Part shown: in pieces, positions 21,301 to 30,242 of the stretch | Position numbering within the stretch: the first letter of the stretch is position 1 | How the letters are laid out: the number at the start of each line of letters is the position of its first letter | Assembly (NCBI GenBank): GCA_023014335.1 | Contig: JAECYW010000008.1 | Coordinates: 62,001 to 126,000, forward strand | Source of the DNA: Galerina marginata | Taxonomy: Eukaryota; Basidiomycota; Agaricomycetes; Agaricales; Galerinaceae | Reading direction: 5' to 3' | Length of the DNA stretch: 64,000 nt | Position numbers and translations under genes: made by a program | Notes under the pieces: generated by a model | Seen by the model: only the letters and a program-made list of their open reading frames with translations | What the model was told of the DNA's origin: nothing | The model's database searches: none

Positions 21301-22024
21301 CTCCCATCTGCGTTTGACGGCATTTCTCGTAACTGCCTTCTGTTCCACATGTTGGAGATCTTGTGGCTAGGTCTGTTTTGAGAGGCGTCGGTGTAGGGTT
21401 TGAAACAGGTCGACGAGGAGAGCAAAGTGGAAGGGCGGATAACTTGGATGTTAAGGATGGGGTCAAAGGTGAGGTCTGAGTTGATCGACCGTGTGAACCG
21501 CCATTGATCATCGAACGGGTTGGCTCCGAGATCAGGGACGATGGCGGATCAGCCTTGCGAACATTCGCGGGAGCCTTTCTTGGAGGTGGCGCTGACACCC
21601 GTTCAACGAATTGGTTTAACTCGTCCATGTCGGGGTATTGACTGTCCTTGAAGACCCGATCGAGGAGCCTGACTGCCATTTGCATGCGCTTTGTGAAGGA
21701 AGTCCATAAGGCTATAACATGGTTAGTTTCACCATGTCTTGCACCATTTAGGGCTTGATGTAGAGTGTCCCCTGGGGTGATTTGAAAATGAGTGTCCCGG
21801 TTGAAGATATCTGCTGCCGATTTAATGAGAAATTGAGTTTGGGCAACGACAAAGGTGATCTGTTGAAAAAATGTGGGGTTAACCAATATATTGACAAGAT
21901 GATCCGATGGGATCCACTGGCAGAAGAGGTCTCTGGCAGCTACAGATATGGAATATGTGGAGCCAAAGACAAGTAATGAGGGTTTGTTGTAGAAGAACTT
22001 AGCTAGATCATCAAGGGATCCCAT
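15347..22024 (-). CDS. Giant repetitive ORF of the LTR element (about 2,225 codons), function unknown
   Basis: A single uninterrupted frame occupies almost the whole interior. The open frame extends to just inside the 5' LTR; the first ATG is at 22024 (MGSLDDLAKFF). Residues 1-150 are relatively complex, with hydrophobic and charged helices that could be a gag-like part. The next 100 residues are proline/serine and arginine/glutamate rich. From about residue 320 the protein is built of repeats. Type A carries WNQSA and RTLHTESPSAVRPSTPYTE (six copies). Type B carries GLCFEDRTLG..L..LFRDRKxF (five copies). Type C is a roughly 190-residue block with LERSQ, a DIWRIAW-like block and HSFxAI (two copies). 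A final unit around TSSxIxPGN occurs twice. No enzymatic motif was found. A frame of this length is very unlikely by chance at this base composition. Even so, repeat structure alone can spread an open frame, so protein production is unproven. Confidence 0.6.
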   Translation of the reverse strand: MGSLDDLAKFFYNKPSLLVFGSTYSISVAARDLFCQWIPSDHLVNILVNPTFFQQITFVVAQTQFLIKSAADIFNRDTHFQITPGDTLHQALNGARHGETNHVIALWTSFTKRMQMAVRLLDRVFKDSQYPDMDELNQFVERVSAPPPRKAPANVRKADPPSSLISEPTRSMINGGSHGRSTQTSPLTPSLTSKLSALPLCSPRRPVSNPTPTPLKTDLATRSPTCGTEGSYEKCRQTQMGGLGEREDRERQAVERERDLGAEARVSQSIMARSTVALGHSVAEEAGALSSSTQANSQKQVGPHPETPPVINAALVCWNQSAKGPSSLVTALQTLHTESPSVVKLSPPYTEKSQPPAFMGPCSPTLSIQPQFCCPSIPRQPLHLPSSHSVHLSFPVLNSVTPPLRRPEFSHDAKIMPCKLDVDIIYWNQSAQETPPSITISRTLHTVSPSAIRPSTPYTETSQSLSSVSWSALPSSVSLTTRISTVEPCFRSPSSYPSQLTHPSALHTSKFIMTTPFAHPNTILQLQGLCFEDRALAGQLVNLFRVRKLFVMLRGPLSLCAAVEVETGQPKFTATSGKAFLAQIFTVKSRFNITLSRPCHRQLNDAQFRNTLASYSVHVTASGTGSSTLLEESNYDERRMMQKGIGEGEESAPSVYIDLEGYEVKVSLSIRNRVPSPLDSSFAATTALAANITNQCNEQSSQETSQFLDAAIDSWNQSANSPSPSVTVTRTLHTESPSAVRFSTSCTEAKRPPASVARLTPILSILPLFRSPSVFQSFMLRIIISSTSHSSKQPSSSWPSSRRPTSPHSTLPESGGIAASPHVISNMLPLTQSNGISRFDLNDQGVLPKMPSTVDATFVCRNQSAEDPSPSVSMPRTLHTELSSAVRPSTLHTETNRPPAFVTRLTLSLSIQPQFKCPDRRSLTLSFATSSSIKLVTVIPSAHLTMILREQGLCFEDQTLGCRLSTLFRDRKSFIIHQVASSLTITVKVYFRPPPTFGPSPSTTSAVKSYSPSLSSHALQTIHPWVFHIAKFIMSTSFTLPSMMSHEPGLCFEDRTLGYQLLILFRDRKLFVGSRGSSLVVHVHFEPPATSGSSPVVRPQLHDPSDHHQYQLNAPVIETADAGGASGRKNFGHDFDFAWRYHPPSLPVTTATSRTLHMESPSVVTPSTPHMDAKQRPAFVSQPHLPLFIQPQFLSPTASLPVKLQSGPIYPSALLSIRKSIPFTHPSAIFRGSGPHFEDLTLGRRLAILFWDQTPSILNAVACWNRTVNILLLSITASQTPPESLSAVWPSTSYTEMKWPLTSLLTLSVQTSTFKPRFCTLSSCFPIDPQLLRSSSPLLINKLGVLRFPLLLSSTYHRLGLCFGDRTSGGRLAVLFRGRRSFVVLQDSDEQRLTDIRICGDRTSGRLVCNFVSSSEEKFLRMGNQDPLGYILAGQMTDANQNHRSTKIAVAGRATDGCIADFNLALLLSFTTSAPETILIMLFILTSSFKFKVLRIPLLLDLGLQIRMRNLDSTATTLRLGLGLKDIRWWWEGFRQEWMTRTSYISTTRTALTVNLFALERSQSDDSFSFSIIPIWSLVLSEIDHLLPETSPHFSELTWFAGIVIGSLGRPHRNLSGDIWRIAWSLWLALLSSHSLISPFELISGYLTNAAVILDIQDIHGKLSSPYFQQGLIHQLVPLSPAAIVDLVLCAASLIAEHRFRILRRSFVDWKALIHSFLAIFGLRRFNHWKTYRKRFNRTSARILQSFTLIKQGLTLSIYGVALTPAYQHSSPKQIEWWCRRKVWKQRMGCNFATRTIETVILFVLERSQLNGSFESSNVAFRPFLSSTIVGPFSVTSAKCSVLTRFAAIVTGSFDSLQRDFFEDAWRIARRYSLAVLSSQLSISHFGLICEYLADATIILNIQDTHRNLSTSSFQQAPSHELVRLAAAAIVELVFRVVSPIAEHQFRTWLRFFVDRKDFIHSFRAILSLWRNDLWKAYRSGIYIRKSRSKSVNSLTTGYGVSAFRRPTKNAPYHPNNFGRDFDCLFIDWSESNAWIFWLFSGFRRFFDYLIEILFVLYDFRLIQKLSIASFKQPLKCGTSSSIRPGNWLLDQLGSFLRIVPSHFISFVYHDNSEPIRKQSIAPFIRYRIRGHLPNGFPGCRHTKFRPSILQITSSRSIGPEFRQDTSHTLKVLHTQFRRYLKRNTSSGIHPGNRLFGNFRAVSRILSWYIIAPTSCDDFGRVRKG
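16080..17390 (-). repeat. Two tandem ~190-codon repeats (type C) inside the giant ORF
   Basis: Blocks at about 17390-16780 and 16640-16080 on the minus strand are homologous at both DNA and protein level. Shared landmarks are LERSQ, a DxWRIAxxxxLAxLSSxxxI block, a DIQDxHxxLSxxxFQQ block, and FVDxKxxIHSFxAIxxL. The block is hydrophobic-aromatic rich. The copies differ by many substitutions but no stops, consistent with either purifying pressure or recent duplication. Confidence 0.75.
17880..21090 (-). repeat. Interspersed type A and type B repeats inside the giant ORF
   Basis: Type A units (WNQSA...RTLHTESPSAV) lie near 20950-21085, 20640-20760, 19780-19890, 19330-19450, 18490-18610 and 18130-18240. 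Type B units (CFEDRTLG...LFRDRK) lie near 20380-20460, 19100-19180, 18810-18890, 18290-18350 and 17880-17960. At DNA level the B core is a conserved GGTCnTCGAAACAAAGACC. A and B alternate irregularly, as if an A+B supra-unit had been duplicated several times and then trimmed. Confidence 0.75.
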
Positions 22025-22096
22025 GGTGATAAAGCTTGAAGTCTTGAAGGTTGCCAACCAGGTAAAGGTAAAGACGTCTCCCACAGTGTCCACCTT

Positions 22097-22506
22097 TGTG
22101 AGACACTGTTAGCGTCTCTGGTTCAGTGGTGAAACGCCTACGACCTTCGGGCGGGTAGAGGTGTGATGACCTTGGTATAAACCAAAGTCGGAGAGCGAGA
22201 TAAGAAAAATAGATGGGCTGATAAGGGTAACTCCCTCTTAGATCTACGTATGTAGATCCCTAAGATCAGTCAGTAGGCCTTAGCGTACTCCTCAGCCTGG
22301 TTAACAGCAGGTAGTGAGGAAAGTAAGCGTGTAGGCTTCTTGAAGATGATAGTAAGAGAGTTAGATTGACAAATGTGACGAGAATGACTATATCTACCAG
22401 ATGTCACAGTAATGTGACATCACACATAACTAGCCATTCCCTATAGTCCAGATAGCATCAAGTAGATGGAAAGGAAAAGTAGGAAGATGAGAAAAGCTAT
22501 CTTACA
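22097..22506 (-). repeat. 5' LTR (410 bp)
   Basis: Right-hand copy of the LTR, the 5' LTR in the minus-strand sense. By eye I found no difference from 14248-14657. The right copy of the target duplication GTACA follows at 22507-22511. The promoter should lie here on the minus strand, but no convincing TATA box is visible. Confidence 0.95.
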
Positions 22507-22511
22507 GTACA

Positions 22512-25307
22512 ACTTACAAACACTTTCCTATCTAATGGTAGGCCTTCCTATGAATCTTCAGCACCTTGAGTATCAGCGCCCAGCATTTTGTCTACCCAGT
22601 CCAAAGCTCGGGTACAAGAAGTTGCTGACTACATGGCCTTTGCAGTCGGTTTCGGTTTCGCGATCTGGAGCGTCGAACGAGGGTAGAAGCCGGAGATGTC
22701 GCCTTTACTGACACTCTTAGTACGTACTTTCTGTCCTTTACTGTCCCTGGAACTGACGCTGAAGATACACTTTTAGGATCTCCAGTCACGACAGCCGTTG
22801 TGCGCAACCTTTCGATCTTCTCCTCTCTCAGGCCAGGTCCCTGGAAGTAAGACGACCCACTGGCCCACCGGATGCCTCATTCGCGAGCTCTTCTTACCAA
22901 CATCCCGTTTTGATGACGCTTGCCGATTGCGCGCCCTTCCCCTCCAGTTCCGCACCGTCTTTGCCGCAACTCGCCCAGACCTTGCGCAGTGACGGTACCA
23001 CTCTTCGCTCCTGGCCTGGAACGAAGCATCCTTTGAAACGAACTTGTTCGACTGCCCTGAATTTTAGACCTAGTGCTCTGACTTCGAAACTGGGAAGAGT
23101 CCGTGCAGGCAGTCGAACGTCATCCTCGAACGGCGTCAACTTGGTCGTTTAACCCAAGCTTCCATACAACTACTAACCGACGTTACTAACGCGTTCATCT
23201 TTGACTCTACAACTCCCAGTGGCATCTTCAGCCTTCATTTTCCTTTCAAGCTGGGTACCATGCGCGAGCGCTCATGTTCTAGGCTTGTCCGTCCCAGAAC
23301 TCCTCATTGATATGTGGTTTTCACAGCCTTTCCTCCGTGCTTTGTGGGGTGGGAATGAAGAGTGCTTCCCAATGTCTCCCAGCAGCGCTGTCGTTGTCGC
23401 CGCCGGTACCGACCACCAAGACACCAATTCAACGAAATCCGAAGGTGAATGCGAATCTCTTCATGACGAGTTAGCTCTCATGTGACTTTTATCGGTTTCA
23501 TCAAGCGGTGGAGAGGAATTAGGATGTAGCTAACATTTCGGAGCAGCGTCGTCCTCATCACCTTCACGTTCGAAGTTACGCTGGCGATAGTATGGTGTAC
23601 CTTGAAGTTCGGGATGCTGTCAACCTGGGTTTATCCCGTCATCACTGTGACATTATACATATTCCCCCTTCTCGTCACCCCAGGGTCATTCACCCAGGTC
23701 CGATGCCGACGATCTACAAGTCTATTCTTTACGCACACATTTATCTCTCAAAGCTAGCTAGAATTTAATGCCTATCGTGCTTTAAAATGTTCGATAGCTT
23801 GACGCCGGGTTGTCTTATCCGATTACATCTGCCCGGCTTGAGCATCAGTTTTCGAGCTACAAGTGAGATAAACGATTTTAAACTACTCAAACCTTCGGCT
23901 GACGTACACTCTTATCTCCACAGGTCGTGTTAGCCAGCATTCGTGCTCTGCTTGTATACATTTGAGGAAGGGCCTAAGTGCTCCAATACACAGACGTACG
24001 TCCATCTCTTTTTCTCCCCCTGCAGTCGGCACTAAACGTACACATTTCTCCATCAGTTCAACGTTCCACATTCATGCAAGATCCAATGCTCGGCCGGATG
24101 GCCCATGCCTCAATACCAGCGGAAAACCTCGACGTCATATCCCCCCTCTCCACCTAAACGCATCTAGGATTCAGCACTGCAAGTTTGAAATCACGACTGA
24201 CCCCTCTGCTAACCATTCCATTAATCCTCGTTTACTGCGAAAGGACCGGGCTCGGCGCCATTTTCCTATGCCTCAGCACCTACTCTGGCTACACCGGCGA
24301 CGACGCTAATACTGACGGTGTGTTCGACTTAAAAATGATCTTCATCAGTGCCCGCCAATTTCGCCCATCTTTAACTTCGACGTTCGGCGGTTATCGTGGG
24401 CTCTTTTCTCCTGGTCATTTCTGCAGACGTGGCGATGTCGGATGTAAACATGGAATGGGAGAAACCGTTGCTGCTGCGCTTCTCCAAACTGGCTACTCGT
24501 TGAGGTGCTTTTCAAAATGCACCATAATCCCTAGGACCTTTCGTCGCTATTAACCCTTTCTAATTCTCGTCGGAGTATTGACTACGTACCCCCAGCTGGA
24601 GAATCTTGGAGAATATGTCTCCGCTTAACCTTCAACTTTCGTCGAGGTCTGCTTCTTAAACTATCATTCGCGTTTAGTCTTTGTGTCTTCGGACGCTTGT
24701 GCATATATATATATATAGCTGCATAACAGGCATCTATAAATTCGCCAAAGCGGATTCCTGGAAAATCATGAACCCTTTCACTATAATCTAAATCGTCCTG
24801 ATTATTCACCGATTTATCCAAGCTGTATTTCCTGGCAGTCTCTGTCTCTGTCTTCTCTTCGGGCTCTCTATTCCATGGTTTTATGGTGCTACGAATTTGA
24901 TCCCTACTTAGTACTATTAACACAAATTGCAATCCCTGGTTCCACGTTGGTGTTGCTGGCCGGGCATTGGGAATATTCATACAATATAAAAAAAACTTCA
25001 CGTGCCGACTTTGCCGAACTTGACGTTGCCTGAGTTCGCGATTACAATACTCCACTATTATTAGGTGAGTACGATTGTTACCCTGTCAATGCGGTCCTTG
25101 TCTGTTGGGATCAAAAGATAGAAGGCAGGAAGTTAGTGACTAGAGCGTTGTCTGCACTGAACCGCCCCCACCCACCTCTCCTTCCCACTTTCTGGTACAC
25201 GCCTTCATATTCCCCCAACGGTCGCGGTAAGTGCATTATTCGACATTAAGGTCAAACTCAAACTCAATCTCGGAGTAGTTATCTTCGTACCCGCGACTGT
25301 AGAAAAT
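22512..25307. other. Gene-poor stretch with a decayed coding fragment
   Basis: Plus-strand sequence at about 22590-22720 reads as protein-like pieces (ADYMAFAVGFGFAIWSVER, then VEAGDVAFTDTL) but in two different frames separated by a stop. A GT..AG intron and a further piece with RNLSIFSSLRPGPWK follow. It looks like a frameshifted remnant of an unrecognised gene. From 23160 to 25307 nothing is supported. A short (TA)n tract lies at about 24704-24718. Confidence 0.4.
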
Positions 25308-26944
25308 ATGGACCGCCCTCTGAGAAACGAACGGCCCCATGCATGGCATCCCAAGCTTTCACCCTATCGACTTGTTGTTTTAAGTACAATGATCGGCGTG
25401 GGAACAGCCAAAGCAGTTTTGACGCGGAGAGGTCTGACCTTCGCTTCGATCACGATGGAGTGGATCGCGGGTACGGTCATCTTTTTGCTGTAAGTCCTCT
25501 CGGCTTGACGGCGCATTGCATTACCTTGCTGATAACAGGAGCAACTTAGATTATTCTTCATCGGCGTGTATGATTCCCGAAAGCTGAACGATGTACCATG
25601 GGTTTTGCGGTGGCTCTTCAAACCCGATTGCATGGACCTTGTATGGCGGGTTCTGGAGTTCGTCTCGATAAAGCGTCCCAACTACACCTCAGAAGAAGAA
25701 ACACCGGCCGTCCTTGGTGCTTACCGAAACTCTCCTCCTCAGACCCTTTATCGCTACCTCGTGTGTTTTACAGCCATATCTTTTGGAATGTCAAAAGCAG
25801 TACTTGGTTACTACAAGTCCTCAACCGCAATGACATGGTTGGATTGGGCACTTGCGGTGCCCATTTCAAGTTTGTAAGTGTTGTATTTTTTGGAGCATTT
25901 AACCAGCTGGTAACGGGATGAGCCGTTATTTATTAGCTTATATTGCTTAGGGCTGTACGAGTACAATTCCTCAAAATTAGGGTCTTTCTTCTTTCTTGCT
26001 GACCGGTCAGATGCACTGCACTCGAGTAAGCAAATTTTTACTGGATGATTGTGCCTTGTTTAACTGAACACGCATCTAGTGGGTATTGGTGCGTCGTACA
26101 CGTTTGTCGTTCTCCTTTGCTGCGGGTGGATGGCGTGTTGTGCGTACGGTATGCATAGGGTGGCGTATCGGTCAGATTTTTGGGCCTCACCAAGGACACA
26201 TTTTGAAAATGTTTGTGAACTTTCTGCGAGGGCCTTGCCACTAGAAATGCTGGTACCCCCTTTCTTGATCGGCGCAAGTGGTCTGCTTGTCATTTTGTGG
26301 ATTATTTTGCGAGACATTAGAGCACGAAGTAGGATGGTAAGGCGGATTTTGCGCACTGTTAGCCGTCCTGTCCTCCGCATAGTGGCAAGGTTTTCTCCAT
26401 CTGTAAATGCAAATTTGACGGTGGAAGAGAGGTTTCCGACGCCTAGTATGTCTCCTCATATAACTCCTAATTTTTTTTATATTTCATTTTGGCTCACAAT
26501 CATTGGCCTATTTAGTACAACCTGTATCTCGCACTTCCATCCGTGACCTGATGAGCCTCTATGCCATAATAGTTATCCTGACATTGGCTCTAAATTATGG
26601 ATGCGGCGTGAAGGTTTTTATGGAGTGCAGCGTGAAGGTTTTTATGGAATGCACAGGAGCAACTGGACGATTCACTTCCTTCTTTCCTTCCACAGGGGCC
26701 CCATTTTGCCTCACGAAGGTTCCCTGGGGCTCAGATGGTAAAGACATTGTTCTTCTGTATTATGCTAATATCGTACTCGGTTCGACCTTCGCTTCAGGTA
26801 TTGTTTATTGTATATACTTGGTGGGGGGTTAACTTCGCCGTGAGGACCGTTTTCGATGGCATTTGGGCTCAATTCCGACCTATTTTGTCGTTTGCACTCT
26901 TTCTATTTGAATATTCCTGTCTCCCAGAATTCTTGCCAGCGTAA
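25308..26944 (+). CDS. Multi-pass membrane protein, 388 aa, five exons
   Basis: Exons 25308-25489, 25550-25869, 26080-26445, 26516-26797 and 26928-26944 join in phase to 1,167 nt (388 residues plus stop). At least six or seven hydrophobic segments are visible: VVLSTMIGVGTA, AGTVIFLLLFFIG, YLVCFTAISFG, WALAVPIS, SYTFVVLLCCGWMACC, FLIGASGLLVILWIIL and LYAIIVILTLALNYG. The first two membrane pairs are related to each other: STMIGVGTAKAVLTRRG with a following MEWIAG resembles TAISFGMSKAVLGYYKS with a following LDWALA. This suggests an internal duplication. A cytoplasmic loop rich in arginine (RSRMVRRILRTVSRPVLR) follows. A 24 bp tandem duplication lies in exon 4. I do not recognise the family. 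The donor of exon 2 (25870) is the only one that keeps frame but is not a strong consensus. Confidence 0.7.
26606..26653 (+). repeat. 24-bp tandem duplication in the coding sequence
   Basis: Two adjacent 24 bp units (26606-26629 and 26630-26653) differ at one base. They add eight residues (VKVFMECS/T) in frame to the membrane protein, just after a predicted membrane helix. Confidence 0.85.
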
Positions 26945-27545
26945 ACCCATTTTGAAACTGGTTTTGGAAGTCAAGGCCATTGACTAGAGTTTATGCACCA
27001 TAAAGTCTCACCACGACCTAGAAATACGACGTTGGGTGCGGCAAATTATTTTTGCCGTTATTATGGTCTGCTCAGTAAGCCCCATAAGCCTAATAGTAAT
27101 ATTTGCAGCCCAGTTTAGCTGAACTGCCACGGTACAAGGTTTGAGTATCGGTCATGACTCATTTGAGGTACCAACCATTGTCTATAATTGTCTATTCACA
27201 TGGTTATTATTTACTCGTCGTTCCGGCTTTTCTCAGAGTTAAAGAGGCATGCTAGTAAAACCCCTGCTTCCCTCCCCTCCATGAATTGTGCAAAGAGCAA
27301 TCTTGACTGGCCAACCCTATCAATTACAGAATCAATTCCTGCAAAAAGCTCGTTATCAATCCTGTTGGCAGGTTCGGGATCAAAGCAAATTCCAAAACAT
27401 GATGCACAATGTAACCAGGGAGACAATAAAAGGACAGAGCGAAGGTAAATCTGCAATCAAGATAAACAGGGAGAATAGCACGACGCTCACGTACGGATGA
27501 ACACCTTGACGCGGAAATCTCCATTACGCCGCAGAGCCAAAATTT
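26945..27545. other. Intergenic
   Basis: No supported gene or repeat; short frames only. Confidence 0.4.
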
Positions 27546-29330
27546 CGACCATGGACGCTCTGGGCATCGAGGAGAACTTGTTCTTTGACTGATCCTGCGT
27601 AGCTACAAAGACCACGGGAAAATGCCTAGCTATGTTTTAGGGAAGATAAGTTATGGCGGTGTGGGGGACTGAGAGAAGGACAAAAAATATGTGCTAAAAA
27701 TAGCCTGTGGGAATCCGCTTACGTCGCACGATCTTTCTTCATCGCTGCCATCAACGTCGAGGTCGACACCTGCCACATCGACGAGCGCGCTCAACATCCA
27801 CATCGGTCTTCCTCTACGGCATCATCTCTGGGAATTCTGGCTCTTAGACCACCCAAGAATATGTTTTAAGAGAGTATGGTCCGCCCACCGACAAAGCCCC
27901 GTCTCCACGGGCAACCTCCTCAATGTCGACGAGCTCGTCTTTCTTTCGAATGCTCTTCTGCCGTTCCTGTTAGTCTGAGAAGCGATGTAGAGCATGCGCA
28001 TGGACAAGGGCTCTGTCTCGAAGCCAGTTTCGTTTGGCTGTCCGTATGTGTGCCACCGAGTGGACATATGTGCATGTCTGACGTGAATTCCAAGCAAACC
28101 TCTTTTTTCGAGATGATATGCGAGGTTTTTAATCGATCTCTCCTTTCAGCTTAGTGGTCTTGACTTACCTCCATCTTATGGACGACATTGGGTTGTTCTG
28201 GGAGACCTCCAGAAGGACACAATTTCCCGTTACCGTCCGGCTTGAACTGCAGCGCCAACCATCAAGGTACGCTTTATCTGTAACTGTAGCTATTAGCAAC
28301 ATGACTGACCTACTTCCTGATTATTTCTTAGCCCTGTGTAGTGTTGAAATCTGGAACACCGGCCACAATTCTTCGGTTCGACCCCTCATGTAGGTTTTGT
28401 CCTACGTCCTTTCATTCTTTACCTATGTCTTGATGACACGTCTATAGGACCCACCTATTACTGTATATATGTACACCTTTCGCCTCCATTAAGTTTTTTG
28501 GCCAATAAACGATATTTAGTGTCCTGTAAGTTCGACTTCGACTCTCATTTTCTTTCCCTGCTCATCATATACCCCTTCATAGAGTTGCTAATTTCCATAA
28601 GCAGGAGGCATTCCCGTCCGTACTCATTGGATATTCTAGCCCAGTTCTATATCCAATGGCCCTAACGTTCCAATCAACTAGTTTGCATCTTTGGCCATAT
28701 GCAGCAGCGACGAAATGTTTCTTCATTGTGCGCTGTAAGATATCGAAGGACCTGGTATGTTTTTTTAATTCGTTATCCTGGGTTATATGTGACCTCCTCG
28801 ATCCTTCGCTCAAACCTAGGGTGTCATGACTCGGGCAGCGTCGCTACCACCCAAAGTACGCTTCTTCTGCCTCTATTGCCTAATCAACCTTCTCCTGCTC
28901 AGATTTCTGCGCCTCCGCTCAACAATGAAATTTTAAATACGTTCGTTCGCCCCCCTCTTGTATGTCTAATTTTAGATTCTTTCTCCTTGGTCTGCCTCCT
29001 GCTGATGATATCGTCCGTCGGGCTCATTATTTCTCGACAAATTGCCCTCGGGGCCGGTTGGCCGTGGAGCTGAAAAGTTTACTGGAGGCGCTAGGACAGA
29101 TGCTGAGCCGCTGTCGGGCATTTAGGAATGGAAGGCGACTGGACGCCGCGACTTCCGTTCCTTGATTTTTTTCTGTGTCGTATTCTGACTCTGAAAGTAT
29201 TCCCACAAATGATTTTAATTTATTTACATATGGGCGTTTGGCTCTGTCGAATAACTCCCTCAGTTCTCATTCGCTTGGTTCCCTCTGTCTACCCGTCATC
29301 ACGAATACGTTAACCGGAAAATAACTAGCT
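27546..29330 (+). repeat. Decayed ~1.7-kb repeat unit, copy 1
   Basis: This region is a diverged direct copy of about 31720-33050, and its second half also matches 40230-41400. Shared landmarks are CTGATCCTGCGTAGC, TTTTAGGGAAGATAA, the CTCTGGGAATTCTGGCTC block, GACGAGCTCGTCTTTC, GCAGCGCCAACCATCA, CCAATAAACGATnTTTAGTG and a CGTGTCGTATTCTG block. Read on the plus strand the shared blocks give plausible peptides (LWEFWLLDHPR, STGNLLN.DELVFLSNALLP) separated by stops. The unit probably derives from a multi-exon gene that I cannot identify. Confidence 0.65.
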
Positions 29331-29334
29331 GGTT

Positions 29335-29445
29335 GCTCTCGAGTAAGATTTTCCATCCGAACCGCGGAGTATTTTCTCTAGAAAGATTCAGAGTCTGCAA
29401 TGGCACGCCCGTCCTGGTCCATCATCTGAAGAAGGCAATGATATC
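29335..29445 (-). pseudogene. Remnant of a CHAT-gene 3' exon
   Basis: This stretch matches the last coding exon of the CHAT gene (41559-41754) in the same orientation. Shared blocks are CTCGAGTAA.ATTTTCCATCCGA.CCGCGGA, GTCTGCAAT and GGTCCAtCAT-like positions, including the acidic YEELF..SDGKF region. Small indels break the frame. Its position right after repeat copy 1 mirrors the intact locus, where the CHAT gene follows repeat copy 3. Confidence 0.75.
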
Positions 29446-30170
29446 CTGCCGGTACTCCAGACGGTATTGTTGAATTTAGGGGCTTCAAGTGTTTTCCGTG
29501 CTCATGCGTCCAATTTTAGTCTGCGTGTCTGGTTCGACTTCACCTGTCATTATTGCGGTCTTACATCGACCTTCTCCCAAGATATATAAGCTTGACTGTT
29601 TTGCCGATGCTATCCCCGCTCCTGGGACGATCAAGTGTACGCAAAGTTCGTAGCGTTCAAGTGAAATTATTATAACGCCAATTTAACTGTGCGGTGGTTA
29701 AGTCTCTAGATCTCCATTTCATTCACTTTTTCCAAATGGTGGAGCGCGATAGACTGTCCAAAATCTTGGTTTCGTACACCTGCAGTGCTATACTAGGGTG
29801 AACCCTGCAATTTGGCGCCAATTTTTAGACCTAAATCCTCTTATTTAGGTGGGTCTCTGGCCCAGGGTTTCGGAAACGGGCAGGTGTGATATGTAGGATA
29901 AATCCGGCATCCTGTGACGCGGGGTGCCTTGTTATGTATATTCATGACCAAGGGATTCGTGAGACTGGCTTTTAGTTATTCTCGTCGCACTACATATTTG
30001 CTAAACTAGTGACGGGATAAAGCTTTTTTATCGCTTTGATGATTCAGAGCGTGTCATCAAATACTGGCAACCACCCCTCTTTAATAGTCTGACTAAACTC
30101 ACGGACAGTGTCCGCAGCAGGGGCAAATCACAAAAGAAGGCAGATAATTAGTCCCTCCCCACCCGACAAG
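29446..30170. other. Intergenic upstream of the secreted-protein gene
   Basis: No gene. Contains the promoter region of the following gene. Confidence 0.4.
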
Positions 30171-30173
30171 CTT

Positions 30174-30182
30174 GTATAAAAG
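30174..30182 (+). promoter_or_regulatory. TATA box of the secreted beta-trefoil-like gene
   Basis: GTATAAAAGG lies about 65 bp upstream of the ATG at 30243, with a pyrimidine-rich and AACAGCTCG-containing leader in between. This is a good match to a core TATA element. Confidence 0.7.
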
Positions 30183-30242
30183 GCTTGCACTCGGGACCTA
30201 TTAAAACGAACAGCTCGTTCGTTCGCAACTCATTTCACGGCG

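Larger units (their letters stand above)
14248..22506 (-). mobile_element. 8.26-kb LTR element without recognisable pol, single giant ORF
   Basis: Two 410 bp direct repeats (14248-14657 and 22097-22506) bound the element, begin TG and end CA, and appear identical by eye. A 5 bp target duplication GTACA lies at 14243-14247 and 22507-22511. This is the full structural signature of an LTR retrotransposon inserted recently. The orientation is minus: the long frame reads right to left, and a purine tract lies against the left LTR on that strand. The interior contains one frame of about 2,225 codons plus about 700 bp of 3' non-coding sequence. I found no aspartic protease DSG/DTG motif, no reverse transcriptase F/YxDD box, no RNase H and no HHCC/DDE integrase. 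It therefore appears non-autonomous (LARD-like) and would depend on enzymes supplied by another element. The primer binding site is uncertain: TGGACACTG starts four bases inside the 5' LTR. Confidence 0.9.

Noticed and set aside
22081..22096. Primer binding site of the LTR element (TGGACACTG on the minus strand)
   Set aside because: It starts with TGG near the LTR edge, but I could not match it to a known tRNA 3' end, so it is mentioned only as a possibility.
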